This document shows, one piece after another, positions 50,952 through 59,323 of a DNA stretch of 64,000 nucleotides. The DNA comes from Mangrovihabitans endophyticus. Its GTDB lineage: Bacteria; Actinomycetota; Actinomycetes; Mycobacteriales; Micromonosporaceae. The stretch covers positions 62,001 to 126,000 of the forward strand of contig NZ_BMMX01000019.1 of assembly GCF_014646155.1 (NCBI RefSeq). The letters run 5' to 3'. How positions within the stretch are numbered: the stretch's first letter is position 1; the number at the start of each line of letters is the position of its first letter. A program made the translations under genes and the position numbers. The notes beneath the pieces were generated by a model. That model saw only the letters and a program-made list of their open reading frames with translations. It did no database searches and had not been told where the DNA came from.

Positions 50952-52298
50952 GTGAGCGACATACCTCGGCGCGCGGCGTCACGGACCGCCAAGCTGGCCG
51001 CGCTGCCCCTCGGCTTCGCCGGACGGACAGCGCTCGGCCTCGGCAAGCGGGCAGTCGGAGTGGCGACCGACGTCATCTCCGAGGACATTCAGCGGCGCAC
51101 CGCCGAGCAGCTCTTCAGCGTTCTCGGGCAGCTCAAGGGCGGGGCGATGAAGTTCGGCCAGGCGCTGTCGGTGTTCGAGGCCGCGATGCCGGAAGACATG
51201 GCCGGGCCGTACCGACAGGCGCTCACCAAGCTCCAGGAAGCCGCGCCGCCGATGCCGGTGGCCAGCGTGCACCGGGTCATGGCGGAGCAGTTCGGCCCGG
51301 ACTGGCGGGCCGATTTCGCCGAATTCGACGACAGCCCCGCCGCCGCGGCGAGCATCGGCCAGGTCCACCGCGCGGTGTGGAAACTGCCCGCCGGTCCGCG
51401 TGGCGGCCGGCGCAAGACGGTGCCGGCCGCGGTCAAGGTGCAATACCCGGGTGCCGGCGAGGCGCTGCTGGCCGACCTCAGACAACTGTCCCGGCTGGCC
51501 AACATGTTCAAGATCATTCAGCCGGGCATGGATGTGAAGCCGCTGCTCGCCGAGCTGCGGGAGCGGATCACCGAGGAGCTCGACTACGAGATGGAGGCGC
51601 AGACCCAGCGGGCCTTCGCCGACGCGTACGCCGACGACGCGGAGATCCATGTTCCGCGAGTGCTCGCCTCGGCCCCCCGGGCGCTGGTCACCGCATGGGT
51701 GGACGGGACGCCACTGTCCCGGGTGATCAGCGACGGCACCGAGGACGCGCGGGACGAGGCGGGCCGGCTGATGGCGACGCTGCACTTCTCCGCGCCCGCG
51801 CGGGCCGGGCTGCTGCACGCCGACCCGCACCCGGGGAACTTCCGGATGCTGGCCGACGGCCGGCTCGGCGTGATCGATTTCGGCGCGGTCGCCCGGCTGC
51901 CCGGCGGCCACCCGGAACCCATCGGCCGGCTCATCCGGCTCGCCCTGGACGGCGACGCCGACGGCGTGGCCGACGGCCTGCGCGACGAGGGCTTCATCAA
52001 ACCCGACGACGAACTGGACGCCCGGGCGGTGCTCGACTTCCTGCGCCCGATGATCGAGCCGGTCGCGGTGCCGGAATTCCGCTTCACCCGGGCATGGATC
52101 CGTGCCGAGGCCGCCCGCCTCTCCAACCCTCGCTCGCCGGCCTACCAACTCAGCCGCAAGCTCAACCTGCCACCGTCCTACCTGCTCATCCACCGGGTGA
52201 CGCTCGGCTCCATCGGCGTGCTCTGCCAACTGGAGGCGAAGGCCCCCTACCGAGCCATCCTGGAACGGTGGTTGCCGGGTTTCGCCCCGGTGACCTGA
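50952..52298 (+). CDS. ABC1/UbiB-family atypical kinase
   Basis: A 448-residue protein of the ABC1/UbiB/ADCK family. KGGAMKFGQALSVF is the KxGQ nucleotide loop, PAAAASIGQVHRA replaces the Gly-rich loop by the Ala-rich one, AVKVQYPG carries the Lys, and LLHADPHPGNF and VIDFGAV give the catalytic and metal-binding motifs. The Rv3197-like neighbourhood of whiB7 fits; in mycobacteria this gene is under WhiB7 control, which is not visible here since it lies on the opposite strand. GTG 50952. Confidence 0.9.
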   Translation: MSDIPRRAASRTAKLAALPLGFAGRTALGLGKRAVGVATDVISEDIQRRTAEQLFSVLGQLKGGAMKFGQALSVFEAAMPEDMAGPYRQALTKLQEAAPPMPVASVHRVMAEQFGPDWRADFAEFDDSPAAAASIGQVHRAVWKLPAGPRGGRRKTVPAAVKVQYPGAGEALLADLRQLSRLANMFKIIQPGMDVKPLLAELRERITEELDYEMEAQTQRAFADAYADDAEIHVPRVLASAPRALVTAWVDGTPLSRVISDGTEDARDEAGRLMATLHFSAPARAGLLHADPHPGNFRMLADGRLGVIDFGAVARLPGGHPEPIGRLIRLALDGDADGVADGLRDEGFIKPDDELDARAVLDFLRPMIEPVAVPEFRFTRAWIRAEAARLSNPRSPAYQLSRKLNLPPSYLLIHRVTLGSIGVLCQLEAKAPYRAILERWLPGFAPVT

Positions 52299-52317
52299 CC
52301 CGGCACGGATGCGGAGA

Positions 52318-52345
52318 GACCCGCGCGCCGAGCGGCGCGCGGGTC
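52318..52345. terminator. Terminator between the ABC1 gene and the whiB7 operon
   Basis: GACCCGCGCGCC pairs over 12 bp with its complement; loop GAGC. It lies 20 bases after the ABC1 stop and 16 before the end of the convergent small ORF, so it may act both ways. Confidence 0.75.
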
Positions 52346-52360
52346 CCGTCTCATGTCGGT

Positions 52361-52597
52361 TTACAGAGGGCGACCGCCGAGTTCACAGGCAGCCCGGTGC
52401 CGGGCTTCCATGGCGATACGGCGGGCGGAACGGTGGGCCTCAGGGTGGTCGTGTGCCTGAGGCCGGCGCATTCGCGCACGTGACAACGCTTCTTGTATCA
52501 GTCTCATCTTCGGGGCTCCGCTCATGCTCGCTGCAGTGGTCTCTCGAATTGCGGGAAGTACTCGGTCGGCCTGTCGGTTCGCGGTGTCGGTGGTCAT
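52361..52597 (-). CDS. Small protein coupled to whiB7
   Basis: A 78-residue frame from ATG 52597, whose first base lies two bases before the whiB7 stop codon in reverse order (TGACATG), so translation is probably coupled. The product starts MTTDTANRQADRVLPAI and has an ordered, basic-helical C terminus (KMRLIQEALSRARMRRPQ; RSARRIAMEARHRAACELG). The hydrophobic/basic pattern with Ala-rich helices looks like real protein and not a shadow, although I do not know its family. A terminator follows. Confidence 0.6.
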   Translation of the reverse strand: MTTDTANRQADRVLPAIRETTAASMSGAPKMRLIQEALSRARMRRPQAHDHPEAHRSARRIAMEARHRAACELGGRPL

Positions 52598-52598
52598 G

Positions 52599-52958
52599 TC
52601 AGGCCGCCAATCGCATGGAGTTGCGCTCAAGACCATTGGCCGCGAGGCGCTCCTCGGTCTCCGCCTTGAGCTCGGCGTCACGGGCGACGTCGACCTTGCG
52701 CGGACGGCCCCGGGGACGCTTGCGCGGCACCACGGACCCCCGCTCGAAGATCTCGCCACCCCAGACGCCCCAGGGCTCGGCGCGCTCAACCGCGCCGGCC
52801 AGGCACTCCACACGCAGCGGGCAGTCCCCGCAGAGCGACTTGGCCAGTTCCAACTGGGCGGGCGACTCCGAGAACCACAGGTCCGGGTCGAACTTCCGAC
52901 AGGGCAGGTTCGCCTCCAGCTCGACACTCGGGTCGAGTGGGGCCAGCGCCAGACTCAT
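52599..52958 (-). CDS. whiB7: WhiB7 antibiotic-resistance regulator
   Basis: A 119-residue Wbl protein. Cys20, Cys43, Cys46 and Cys52 are the cluster ligands; WGVWGGEIFERG follows, and the C terminus carries the AT-hook RKRPRGRPRK (about residues 79-88) that sets WhiB7 apart from other Wbl proteins. It activates intrinsic resistance genes when translation is inhibited. The ATG at 52958 is preceded by AGAGAGGTG. A long 5' leader with an ORF and hairpin lies upstream, as in other whiB7 genes. Confidence 0.95.
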   Translation of the reverse strand: MSLALAPLDPSVELEANLPCRKFDPDLWFSESPAQLELAKSLCGDCPLRVECLAGAVERAEPWGVWGGEIFERGSVVPRKRPRGRPRKVDVARDAELKAETEERLAANGLERNSMRLAA

Positions 52959-53040
52959 AAAGCCCGGTCACCTCTCTCTTTCTCGATCGTGCAGGATCGC
53001 CGTTCGGTGATGCACCGGCCGGTCAGCCGGCAAAGAAATA

Positions 53041-53120
53041 GGCCGCGGATCCCGGTAGCGGGGTCCGCGGCCTCGAGGTGAGCCGGAGGTCTGATCTGTC
53101 AGACCGGCCTTCCTCGAGGC
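53041..53120 (-). promoter_or_regulatory. Attenuator-like structure in the whiB7 leader
   Basis: On the minus strand GGCCGCGGACCCCG pairs with CGGGATCCGCGGCC (53072-53059 with 53054-53041) and is followed by TATTTCTTT, a terminator form. Upstream, GCCTCGAGG (53120-53112) can pair with CCTCGAGGC (53078-53070), enclosing a smaller hairpin (GGTCTGA/TCAGACC). The two big stems share the bases 53070-53072, so they compete at the foot. The upstream ORF ends at 53099, within the competing stem-loop. This suggests ribosome-mediated attenuation, as known for whiB7. Confidence 0.65.
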
Positions 53121-53404
53121 GGGACACCGCTGGCGCCATCCGTGGTGCGCTTGTGGATGAGGCCGTTGCTGCCCACGAACCCAGTGGTCCCGTTGCTGCG
53201 GTATGCGCCCGTCAGAACCAGCTCGGCCTGGATCTGGACCTGGTCCACCCGCGAAACGGGAGCCCGCTCGGCAGCCAGCACCGCAACCGGCGTCGCGCTC
53301 TCCTGCAGAGAGACGGACGGCGTGGAAACGGGCAGCATCGAGACGGACGGAGCGCACGGAACGGCAGACAGCAACCACGGTCGCCGAATCATCGCCTTCT
53401 CCAT
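53099..53404 (-). CDS. Upstream ORF in the whiB7 leader
   Basis: From ATG 53404, with GGAGGAGG at ideal distance, the frame runs 101 codons and ends inside the competing stem-loop of the whiB7 attenuator. The later part (VDQVQIQAELVLTGAYRSNG, TTGFVGSNGLIHKRTTDG) looks protein-like. It may be a real small protein, or a leader whose translation is sensed, as the shorter leader ORFs of other whiB7 genes are thought to be. The role is inference from position. Confidence 0.55.
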   Translation of the reverse strand: MEKAMIRRPWLLSAVPCAPSVSMLPVSTPSVSLQESATPVAVLAAERAPVSRVDQVQIQAELVLTGAYRSNGTTGFVGSNGLIHKRTTDGASGVPPRGRPV

Positions 53405-53554
53405 CGTTGCCACCTCCTCCATTGCCTCGCGCTCGTGAACGGAACTCTCGCCGGCCCCGGAAAACAGGGCCTCACCAGGCCGAGCAGGGCCGCTCGTCGA
53501 GGTGTGCCATGAGGCTATTCCTGCCGTAGCAGCCAGAGCAAACGAATTTCCGGA

Positions 53555-55696
53555 CTAGTTTTCCCAGTTTTTCTCGGCAAGATCATCCGGGTCGGCGCCG
53601 GCCACCAGAGCGAACACCGCACCGCCGTACTGACCGAGCTTGCGCGGGCCGATCCCGGCGATGGCCAGCAGCTCCGGCGGCGAACTCGGGCGGCGCTCCG
53701 CGAGCGCGACGAGTGTGGCGTCGGTGAACACCACGTAAGCAGGGACGCTCTGCTCCGCCGCGGTCCGCGCCCGCCACGTCCGCAGCCGCTCGTAGAGATC
53801 CTCGTCGAGGTCCGAGGGGCAGGTCGAGCACCGGCCCAGTTTGCGGTCCGCGCCGGCGAGCAGCGTCGCCCCGCAGACCCGGCAGGACGACACCGGACGG
53901 CGAGTGACGGATTTCCGACTCGTCGTTCCCGCGCCGGCCCGCTCGCCGCCGGACCCGCCGCGTTCCAACTGGGGCAGGAACCGGCACGGGCGGCGGGCAC
54001 GACCGCCGCTGGCACGCATCTGCCCGTACGACAGCCAGAGCGTCTGACGCGCCCGGGTCACGCCGACATACAGCAGGCGGCGCTCCTCCTCCAACTGTTC
54101 GGGCGTTTTCGCGTACATCGTGGGCAGCGTCCCGTCGCTGAGCCCCACCACGAAGACCGCGTCCCATTCCAGGCCCTTGGCGGAATGCAGGGATGCGAGC
54201 GTCACCCCCGCGAGCGTGGGCGCGTGCTGCTGCTCCGCCCGCCGGACCAACTCGGCGCAGAACGCCGCCAGCGAGATGTCCCGCTGCACCGCCCCCGCCT
54301 CGCCCAACGGTTCCAGCACCGGCGACGCGGCGTATTCCTCGGCCAGCGTGACCAGGGCGGCGAGCGCCTCCCACTGCTCCCGCGCATGCCCACCGGGCGG
54401 CGGCTGATCGCGCCGCCAGCCGGTTGCCGACAGCGCCTCCACGACCGCCTCCACCAGCGGTGTCTCGCCGGGCAGCGAACGCACGGCGGAGCGCAGCGCC
54501 ACCATGGCCTGGCGCACCTCGGCGCGCTCGAAGAACCGTTCCGCACCCCGGACCACGTACGGCACCTCGGCCTCGGCCAGCGCCTTCTCGTACGACTCGG
54601 ACTGCGCGTTGGTGCGGAACAGCACCGCGATCTCACTGGCCGGTGTGCCCGCCCCGAGCAGTTCCCGGCAGCGACGGGCCACCGCGGTGGCCTCGGCCAC
54701 CTCATCCGGGAAGATCTTCAGCTCCGGCTCGGCACCGGCCGGCCGCTGGCCGACCAACTCCAGCCGCAGCCGCGCCTCGTTGCCACGAGCCTGCTTGATG
54801 ACCGCGTTCGCCAAGCCCACCACCTGCGGGGTCGACCGGTAGTCCCGGACCAGCCGCACCACCACCGCGCCGGGACGGTGCCGGGGGAAGTCGATCAGGT
54901 ACGACGAGGTGGCGCCGGTGAACGAATAGATCGTCTGGCTGGCGTCGCCGACCACTGTCAGGTCCTCCCGGCCGCCCAGCCACGCCTCCAGCAACCGCTG
55001 CTGCAGGGGGTTGACGTCCTGGTATTCGTCGACCACGAAGTGGCGGTATTGCGCGCGGATCTGCTCGGCCACGTCCGCGTGCTCCTCGATGCCCCAGACC
55101 GCGGCACGCAGCATGTCCTCGAAATCGATCACGCCTTGACCGCGCTTCAGTGACTCGTACGCGCCGAACACCTCCGCGACCTTCGCCGGGTCGAACGGCG
55201 GTTCGCGTTGCGCCTTGGCCGCGGCGACGGCGTACTCCCCCGGCTCGACAAGCGACGACTTGGCCCACTCGATCTCGCCGGCCAGATCCCGCGCGCCGGT
55301 GCGGTCGGCCCGCACGTTGACCCGCGCGGCGGCCAGCGCGACCAGGCGGGCCTTGCTCTCCAGCAGCTCGGGCATCGCCCGGCCGTCCAGCAACCGGGGT
55401 GCGAAAAAGCGGACCTGCCGCAACGCCGCCGCGTGGAAGGTGCGCGTCTGCACCGCTCCGGCGCCGAGCGACGTCAACCGTGCCCGCATCTCGCCCGCGG
55501 CCCGCGCGGTGAAGGTCACCGCCAGGATGTGCCGGGCGGAGATCTCACCGGACAGCGAGCGGTACGCGATCCGGTGCGTGATCGCCCGGGTCTTGCCGGT
55601 GCCCGCGCCGGCGAGGATGCAGACCGGGCCCGCCGGCGCGACCACCGCCCGGCGTTGGTCCTCATCCAGCCCGGCAAGCACGTGTTCGGCAGTCAC
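53555..55696 (-). CDS. uvrD2: ATP-dependent DNA helicase UvrD2
   Basis: A 713-residue superfamily 1A helicase. The Walker A motif LAGAGTGKT (about residues 28-36), VDEYQDVNPLQQ (Walker B), GDASQTIYSFTGA, VRDYRSTPQVVGLAN and LASLHSAKGLEWDAVFVVGL are in order. The C terminus has the four-cysteine motif (CRVCGA, CSTCP) and an HRDC domain (about 635-700), the UvrD2 layout of mycobacteria. GTG 55696 overlaps the mrx1 promoter on the other strand. It unwinds DNA 3' to 5' in repair or replication. Confidence 0.95.
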   Translation of the reverse strand: MTAEHVLAGLDEDQRRAVVAPAGPVCILAGAGTGKTRAITHRIAYRSLSGEISARHILAVTFTARAAGEMRARLTSLGAGAVQTRTFHAAALRQVRFFAPRLLDGRAMPELLESKARLVALAAARVNVRADRTGARDLAGEIEWAKSSLVEPGEYAVAAAKAQREPPFDPAKVAEVFGAYESLKRGQGVIDFEDMLRAAVWGIEEHADVAEQIRAQYRHFVVDEYQDVNPLQQRLLEAWLGGREDLTVVGDASQTIYSFTGATSSYLIDFPRHRPGAVVVRLVRDYRSTPQVVGLANAVIKQARGNEARLRLELVGQRPAGAEPELKIFPDEVAEATAVARRCRELLGAGTPASEIAVLFRTNAQSESYEKALAEAEVPYVVRGAERFFERAEVRQAMVALRSAVRSLPGETPLVEAVVEALSATGWRRDQPPPGGHAREQWEALAALVTLAEEYAASPVLEPLGEAGAVQRDISLAAFCAELVRRAEQQHAPTLAGVTLASLHSAKGLEWDAVFVVGLSDGTLPTMYAKTPEQLEEERRLLYVGVTRARQTLWLSYGQMRASGGRARRPCRFLPQLERGGSGGERAGAGTTSRKSVTRRPVSSCRVCGATLLAGADRKLGRCSTCPSDLDEDLYERLRTWRARTAAEQSVPAYVVFTDATLVALAERRPSSPPELLAIAGIGPRKLGQYGGAVFALVAGADPDDLAEKNWEN

Positions 55697-55701
55697 AAGC
55701 G

Positions 55702-55728
55702 GGAATCATGACACTGGCGTCCGACGTT
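55702..55728 (+). promoter_or_regulatory. SigR-type promoter of mycoredoxin
   Basis: GGAAT at 55702-55706 (GGGAAT with the base before it) and GTT at 55726-55728 are separated by 19 bases, with C before GTT. This fits the SigR/SigH consensus. Transcription would begin near 55735, giving a leader of about 42 bases to the mrx1 start. Mycoredoxin is a known member of SigR/SigH regulons. Confidence 0.75.
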
Positions 55729-55776
55729 TTCGTGGACGGCGCTGTGCCATGTGACCTCTTCGAAGGGATCCCACCG

Positions 55777-56019
55777 ATGCTGACCATGTACTCGACGCCG
55801 TGGTGCGGTTACTGCCACCGGTTGAAGTCCCAGATGGACCGGGAAGGCATCAACTACGACGTGGTGGACATCGAACAGGACCCGGCAGCCGCCGAATTCG
55901 TGATGGGTGTCAACGGCGGCAATCAGACGGTCCCGACGCTGCGCTTCCGCGACGGGTCGGCGCTGACCAACCCTTCGATCGTGCAGGTCAAGCAGCACCT
56001 GGCGACGCTGTCCGGCTGA
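55777..56019 (+). CDS. mrx1: Mycoredoxin 1 (glutaredoxin-like)
   Basis: An 80-residue thiol oxidoreductase that reduces mycothiol mixed disulfides. The active site is C-G-Y-C (Cys10 and Cys13 in MYSTPWCGYCHRLK), followed by the cis-Pro loop QTVPTLRF and GSALTNPS. The ATG at 55777 is chosen; the frame opens upstream to 55708 but that region carries the SigR promoter. It is divergent from uvrD2, as in mycobacteria. Confidence 0.94.
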   Translation: MLTMYSTPWCGYCHRLKSQMDREGINYDVVDIEQDPAAAEFVMGVNGGNQTVPTLRFRDGSALTNPSIVQVKQHLATLSG

Positions 56020-56112
56020 CCGGCCACGCCCGGAGCCGCCCCGGGCGCCCCGTTCCGCAGCCCACCGCTGCCACCGGGTGCCCGGCGGTGCTCCTCGGCT
56101 GGGTCGACTCGG

Positions 56113-56976
56113 TCAGCGGATCAACGCCGGAATAGCACCGTCCAGCAGGCCGCGGTTCGCCAGTTCGCCGTACAGCGGCGTGGTCGACGGCTCGTGCCCC
56201 CATGCGTGGTCACCGTCGCCGTTGCCCGCGCCGCCCAGCAACTGGCGCTGCACGGGGGAGAACGTCGCCCATTCCGGGCGCCTGGGAAGGCCGCCGACAT
56301 CGTCGCGGCCCGCCACCCACCGGTACGTGTAGCCGAAGAACGCTCCCACGCGCGTGACGGGCGAATAGTTGTCCGACCGCGCGTGCCACAGCCGCCGATC
56401 GAAGACGACCACGTCACCGGCGTTCGCGGTGATCTGCACGGCGCCCTGCGGCGCCGGCCAGGCCACGTCGCGGCGTGGCGGCCCGGGCAGCCAGTTGATG
56501 CGATGGCTGCCCGGCAGCACGGTGAAGTTTCCCCGCCCCGGTTCGCTCACGTCAGACAGCCAATAGGCCAGCTTGACCGACATGCGGGGGCGCGGATCGG
56601 TCTCCAGTTCACGGTTTTGCCGGCCGCCGTCCTGATGCCAGTGCCACCAGTCAGGCTGCCGCCGGGTCAACTGCGGATGCACGTCGACGTGCGAATGGTA
56701 GACGTGAATGTTCCAGCCGAGCAGGGACCACACATAGCCGAACACGCGCGGGTGGTCGAGCAGGAACGCCAGCTCGGGACACGCGGTCACCGCGGAGAGC
56801 TGGTGCAGCGCACCGGCCGCGCCCCGGCGCTCGCGGAACCGCAGGATCGCGGCGCGCGCGACGGCCACCTCGTCGTCGGTCAGCACGGATCGAACGACGA
56901 GGTACCCGTCGCGCTCGAACTGATCGCGCTCATCCTCTGTCATCGGCACCCCCACCGGGGCCTGCACCTGCGTCAT
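56113..56976 (-). CDS. Phytanoyl-CoA dioxygenase (PhyH/EctD)-family oxygenase
   Basis: A 287-residue 2-oxoglutarate/Fe(II) oxygenase. WWHWHQDGG supplies the HxD pair and RRLWHARSDN the distal His; the NFTVLPGSHRI motif and the Arg in RVGAFFGYTYRW fit 2-oxoglutarate binding as in ectoine hydroxylase-like PhyH proteins. The substrate is unknown: no ectoine genes are near. ATG 56976. Confidence 0.87.
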   Translation of the reverse strand: MTQVQAPVGVPMTEDERDQFERDGYLVVRSVLTDDEVAVARAAILRFRERRGAAGALHQLSAVTACPELAFLLDHPRVFGYVWSLLGWNIHVYHSHVDVHPQLTRRQPDWWHWHQDGGRQNRELETDPRPRMSVKLAYWLSDVSEPGRGNFTVLPGSHRINWLPGPPRRDVAWPAPQGAVQITANAGDVVVFDRRLWHARSDNYSPVTRVGAFFGYTYRWVAGRDDVGGLPRRPEWATFSPVQRQLLGGAGNGDGDHAWGHEPSTTPLYGELANRGLLDGAIPALIR

Positions 56977-57069
56977 CGAAGACCGCCCTCTCGTCCCTCG
57001 TCACAAAGGAGACGCCGGAGGAAGGTCCACCGTTGCACGGTGCTCATTGGTTCGACGATGGTGAACCCC

Positions 57070-58014
57070 TTACCGGGGCAAATCACCCAGCCAGCCTTCG
57101 ATCAGGAAGAACGCGATCGACGCACGCATGGGCAGCCGCAGCGACAGCCCGGTCTCCGGGTCGCGATGTTCGCCGGCGATCATCCGCCGGATCTCGTCGC
57201 GGGTGAACCAGCGCGCCTCATCGATCTCCTCGGGGTCGAGGGCCAACGGCTGACCGGGGTCGGCCACCGCGGTGAAGCCCAGCATCAGCGAGCCCGGGAA
57301 CGGCCAGGACTGGCTGCCCTCGTACCGGGGAACGCCGGTCCGCACGCCGACCTCCTCGTGCACCTCGCGCAGCACCGCCGCCTCGGCCGACTCCCCCGGT
57401 TCGATGTAGCCGGCGAGGCAGGAGAAGCGGCGCACTCCGTCGATCACCGGCCACGCGGCGTTGTGACCGAGCAGGCATCGCCCGTCCGGCCCGGACACAC
57501 CGTCGTGCACCAGCACGATCATGGCCGGGTCGGTGCGCGGCCACATCTGGGCGCCGTCCGCATCAACACGCGACCATCCGCCCTCGACGACCGTGGTGGC
57601 CAGCCCGGAACGCGGCGAGTACCGGTGCCCGGCGTGCCAGTTTCCGAGTGCCGCAGCCGCCGCGAACACCCCCGCGTCGCCGTCGTCGAGCAGGTGACCC
57701 ACGTCGCGCAGGGAAGCCGGCCGGGTGCCCTCGGTCGCCGGCAGGGGCGCGTCGACCATGAACAGCGGGGTGCCGTCCGGGTCGACGCCGAGGAACATCC
57801 GCTCGCCCGACGGTGCATCGGCGGCCGGGCGCAGCACCAGCGACACGCCGCCGCCGGGCGAGTCCCGCACCAGCGCCCGCGCCCCGGCGCCGACGTCGAC
57901 GATCAGCACCCGCCCCTGTCCCCACGCCGCCGCCAGCCACGCGTCGTCGCGCCGGCGATGCGCCGCGCGATCCAACGTGGTGCGGGCCAGCGGCGGCATC
58001 GGGGCCTCAGTCAC
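57070..58014 (-). CDS. nudC: NAD(+) diphosphatase NudC-like Nudix hydrolase
   Basis: A 314-residue protein. The Nudix box G-x5-E-x7-REVHEEVG begins at GYIEPGESAEAA, and SQSWPFPGSLMLGF is the NudC-specific motif that recognises NAD/NADH and NAD-capped RNA. In the centre, GNWHAGHRYSPRSGL stands where NudC has a zinc ribbon with C-x2-C, but here Cys are replaced (WHAGH, SPRSG), so zinc is probably not bound. The GTG at 58014 overlaps the end of the peptidase gene upstream by eight bases. Confidence 0.9.
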   Translation of the reverse strand: MTEAPMPPLARTTLDRAAHRRRDDAWLAAAWGQGRVLIVDVGAGARALVRDSPGGGVSLVLRPAADAPSGERMFLGVDPDGTPLFMVDAPLPATEGTRPASLRDVGHLLDDGDAGVFAAAAALGNWHAGHRYSPRSGLATTVVEGGWSRVDADGAQMWPRTDPAMIVLVHDGVSGPDGRCLLGHNAAWPVIDGVRRFSCLAGYIEPGESAEAAVLREVHEEVGVRTGVPRYEGSQSWPFPGSLMLGFTAVADPGQPLALDPEEIDEARWFTRDEIRRMIAGEHRDPETGLSLRLPMRASIAFFLIEGWLGDLPR

Positions 58015-59323
58015 TGCGCTCCACGGCGGTCAGCGCGGACAACGGTCCGGCCACCACGTCCGCGTCGCCGAGCAGGACGGTCACCGCGGAGGCGGGCGCC
58101 AGGTATCGCGCGGCGGCCGCGGTGACCTCGTCGCGGGTGACCGCCGACAGTGCCGCCGAGTGTTCCGGCAGGTAGTCCAGCCGCAGGCCGAAGCTCGCGT
58201 ACACGCTGGCCAGCCCGGCCAGCCCGGCCTGTGTGGACATGCCCAGCCGCAGCGTGCCCAGCGCGTACCGGCGGGCCTGTTCGAGCTCCTCCTCGCCGGG
58301 CGGCAGCGTGGCGATCCGGCCGAGTTCGTAGAACGTCTCCAGCAGCGACGGGCCGGTCACCTCGGTGGCCACTTCGGCCGCCACGACAAGCGTCGAACCG
58401 GCGACGAAGTGTTCGATCGAGGTGTGCGGGCCGTACGTGTAGCCCTTGTCCTCGCGGATGTTCTCCACCCAGCGGGACGAGAAGTAGCCGCCGAAGACCA
58501 GGTTCGCCAGTTGCAGCGCGGCATAGTCGGGATCCGTGCGGGGCACCGCCGGCAACGCCATCCGCAGCGACGACTGCACCGCGCCGGGCCGGTCCACCAG
58601 CCGCAGCGGACCCGGCTCCAGGGCCGGGACGGAGGCCAGCTTGCCGTCCTTGCCGGGACCGGTCCAACTGCCCAGCGCCTTGTCCGCGGCGTCGATCGCC
58701 AGGTCCGGGTTGATGTCGCCGACCAGCACCAGCACCGCGCCCTCGGGACGCACCCGGTCGGCGTGCAGCGCGCGCAACTGCGCCGGACGGACGGCGCGGA
58801 CCTGGTCCGGCTCGGGCGTCTGTACCGCGTACGGATGACGGCCGTAGATGCGCTTCAGCAACGCGGCGCGTGCCATGTGGGCGGGCTGGCGCAGCGCCAC
58901 CTGGATGTTGTCGACCAGGCGGTCGCGCTCGGTGGCCACCTCGTCGGCCGGATACTCCGGGTCGACGAGCACGCCGGCCAGGATCTCCAGCGTCCGTTCC
59001 AGGCCCCCGGCCAGCGTGTTGCCGCTGACCAGCAGCCAGTCCGGGTCCAGCCCGGCGGACAGGCCACCGCCGACCGCCTGCAACTCGGCGGCGATGTCGA
59101 CGCTGGACATCGAGCCGGTGCCGGTGAACAGCGCCTGGGACAGCAGGGTGGCTCGCGACAGCGGGGCGCGCCCGAACGGCACCCGCAGCCGCAACTCGAC
59201 AAGCGGCACGGCGGGCCGCCGGATGGCGATCACGGTGAGGCCGCTGGCCAGCGTGCGCTCGGCCTGGCGCGGCAGCTTGATCTTCGCGTCCGGAATCAGG
59301 TCCGGCAGTACGTTCGTGGTCAC
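58007..59323 (-). CDS. M16-family peptidase, probably non-catalytic subunit
   Basis: A 438-residue pitrilysin-fold protein without the HxxEH zinc motif (that region reads PFGRAPLSRATLLSQALFTGTGS). The C-terminal R/Y region of M16B partners is present (FSSRWVENIREDKGYTYGPHTS). By analogy with mitochondrial processing peptidase and the bacterial M16B pairs, it should pair with the active gene upstream, with which it overlaps by GTGA. Substrate unknown. Confidence 0.9.
   Translation of the reverse strand: MTTNVLPDLIPDAKIKLPRQAERTLASGLTVIAIRRPAVPLVELRLRVPFGRAPLSRATLLSQALFTGTGSMSSVDIAAELQAVGGGLSAGLDPDWLLVSGNTLAGGLERTLEILAGVLVDPEYPADEVATERDRLVDNIQVALRQPAHMARAALLKRIYGRHPYAVQTPEPDQVRAVRPAQLRALHADRVRPEGAVLVLVGDINPDLAIDAADKALGSWTGPGKDGKLASVPALEPGPLRLVDRPGAVQSSLRMALPAVPRTDPDYAALQLANLVFGGYFSSRWVENIREDKGYTYGPHTSIEHFVAGSTLVVAAEVATEVTGPSLLETFYELGRIATLPPGEEELEQARRYALGTLRLGMSTQAGLAGLASVYASFGLRLDYLPEHSAALSAVTRDEVTAAAARYLAPASAVTVLLGDADVVAGPLSALTAVERSD

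Noticed and set aside
55708..55776. N-terminal extension of mycoredoxin
   Set aside because: The region contains the SigR-type promoter and its likely transcription start, and mycoredoxin is normally about 80 residues.
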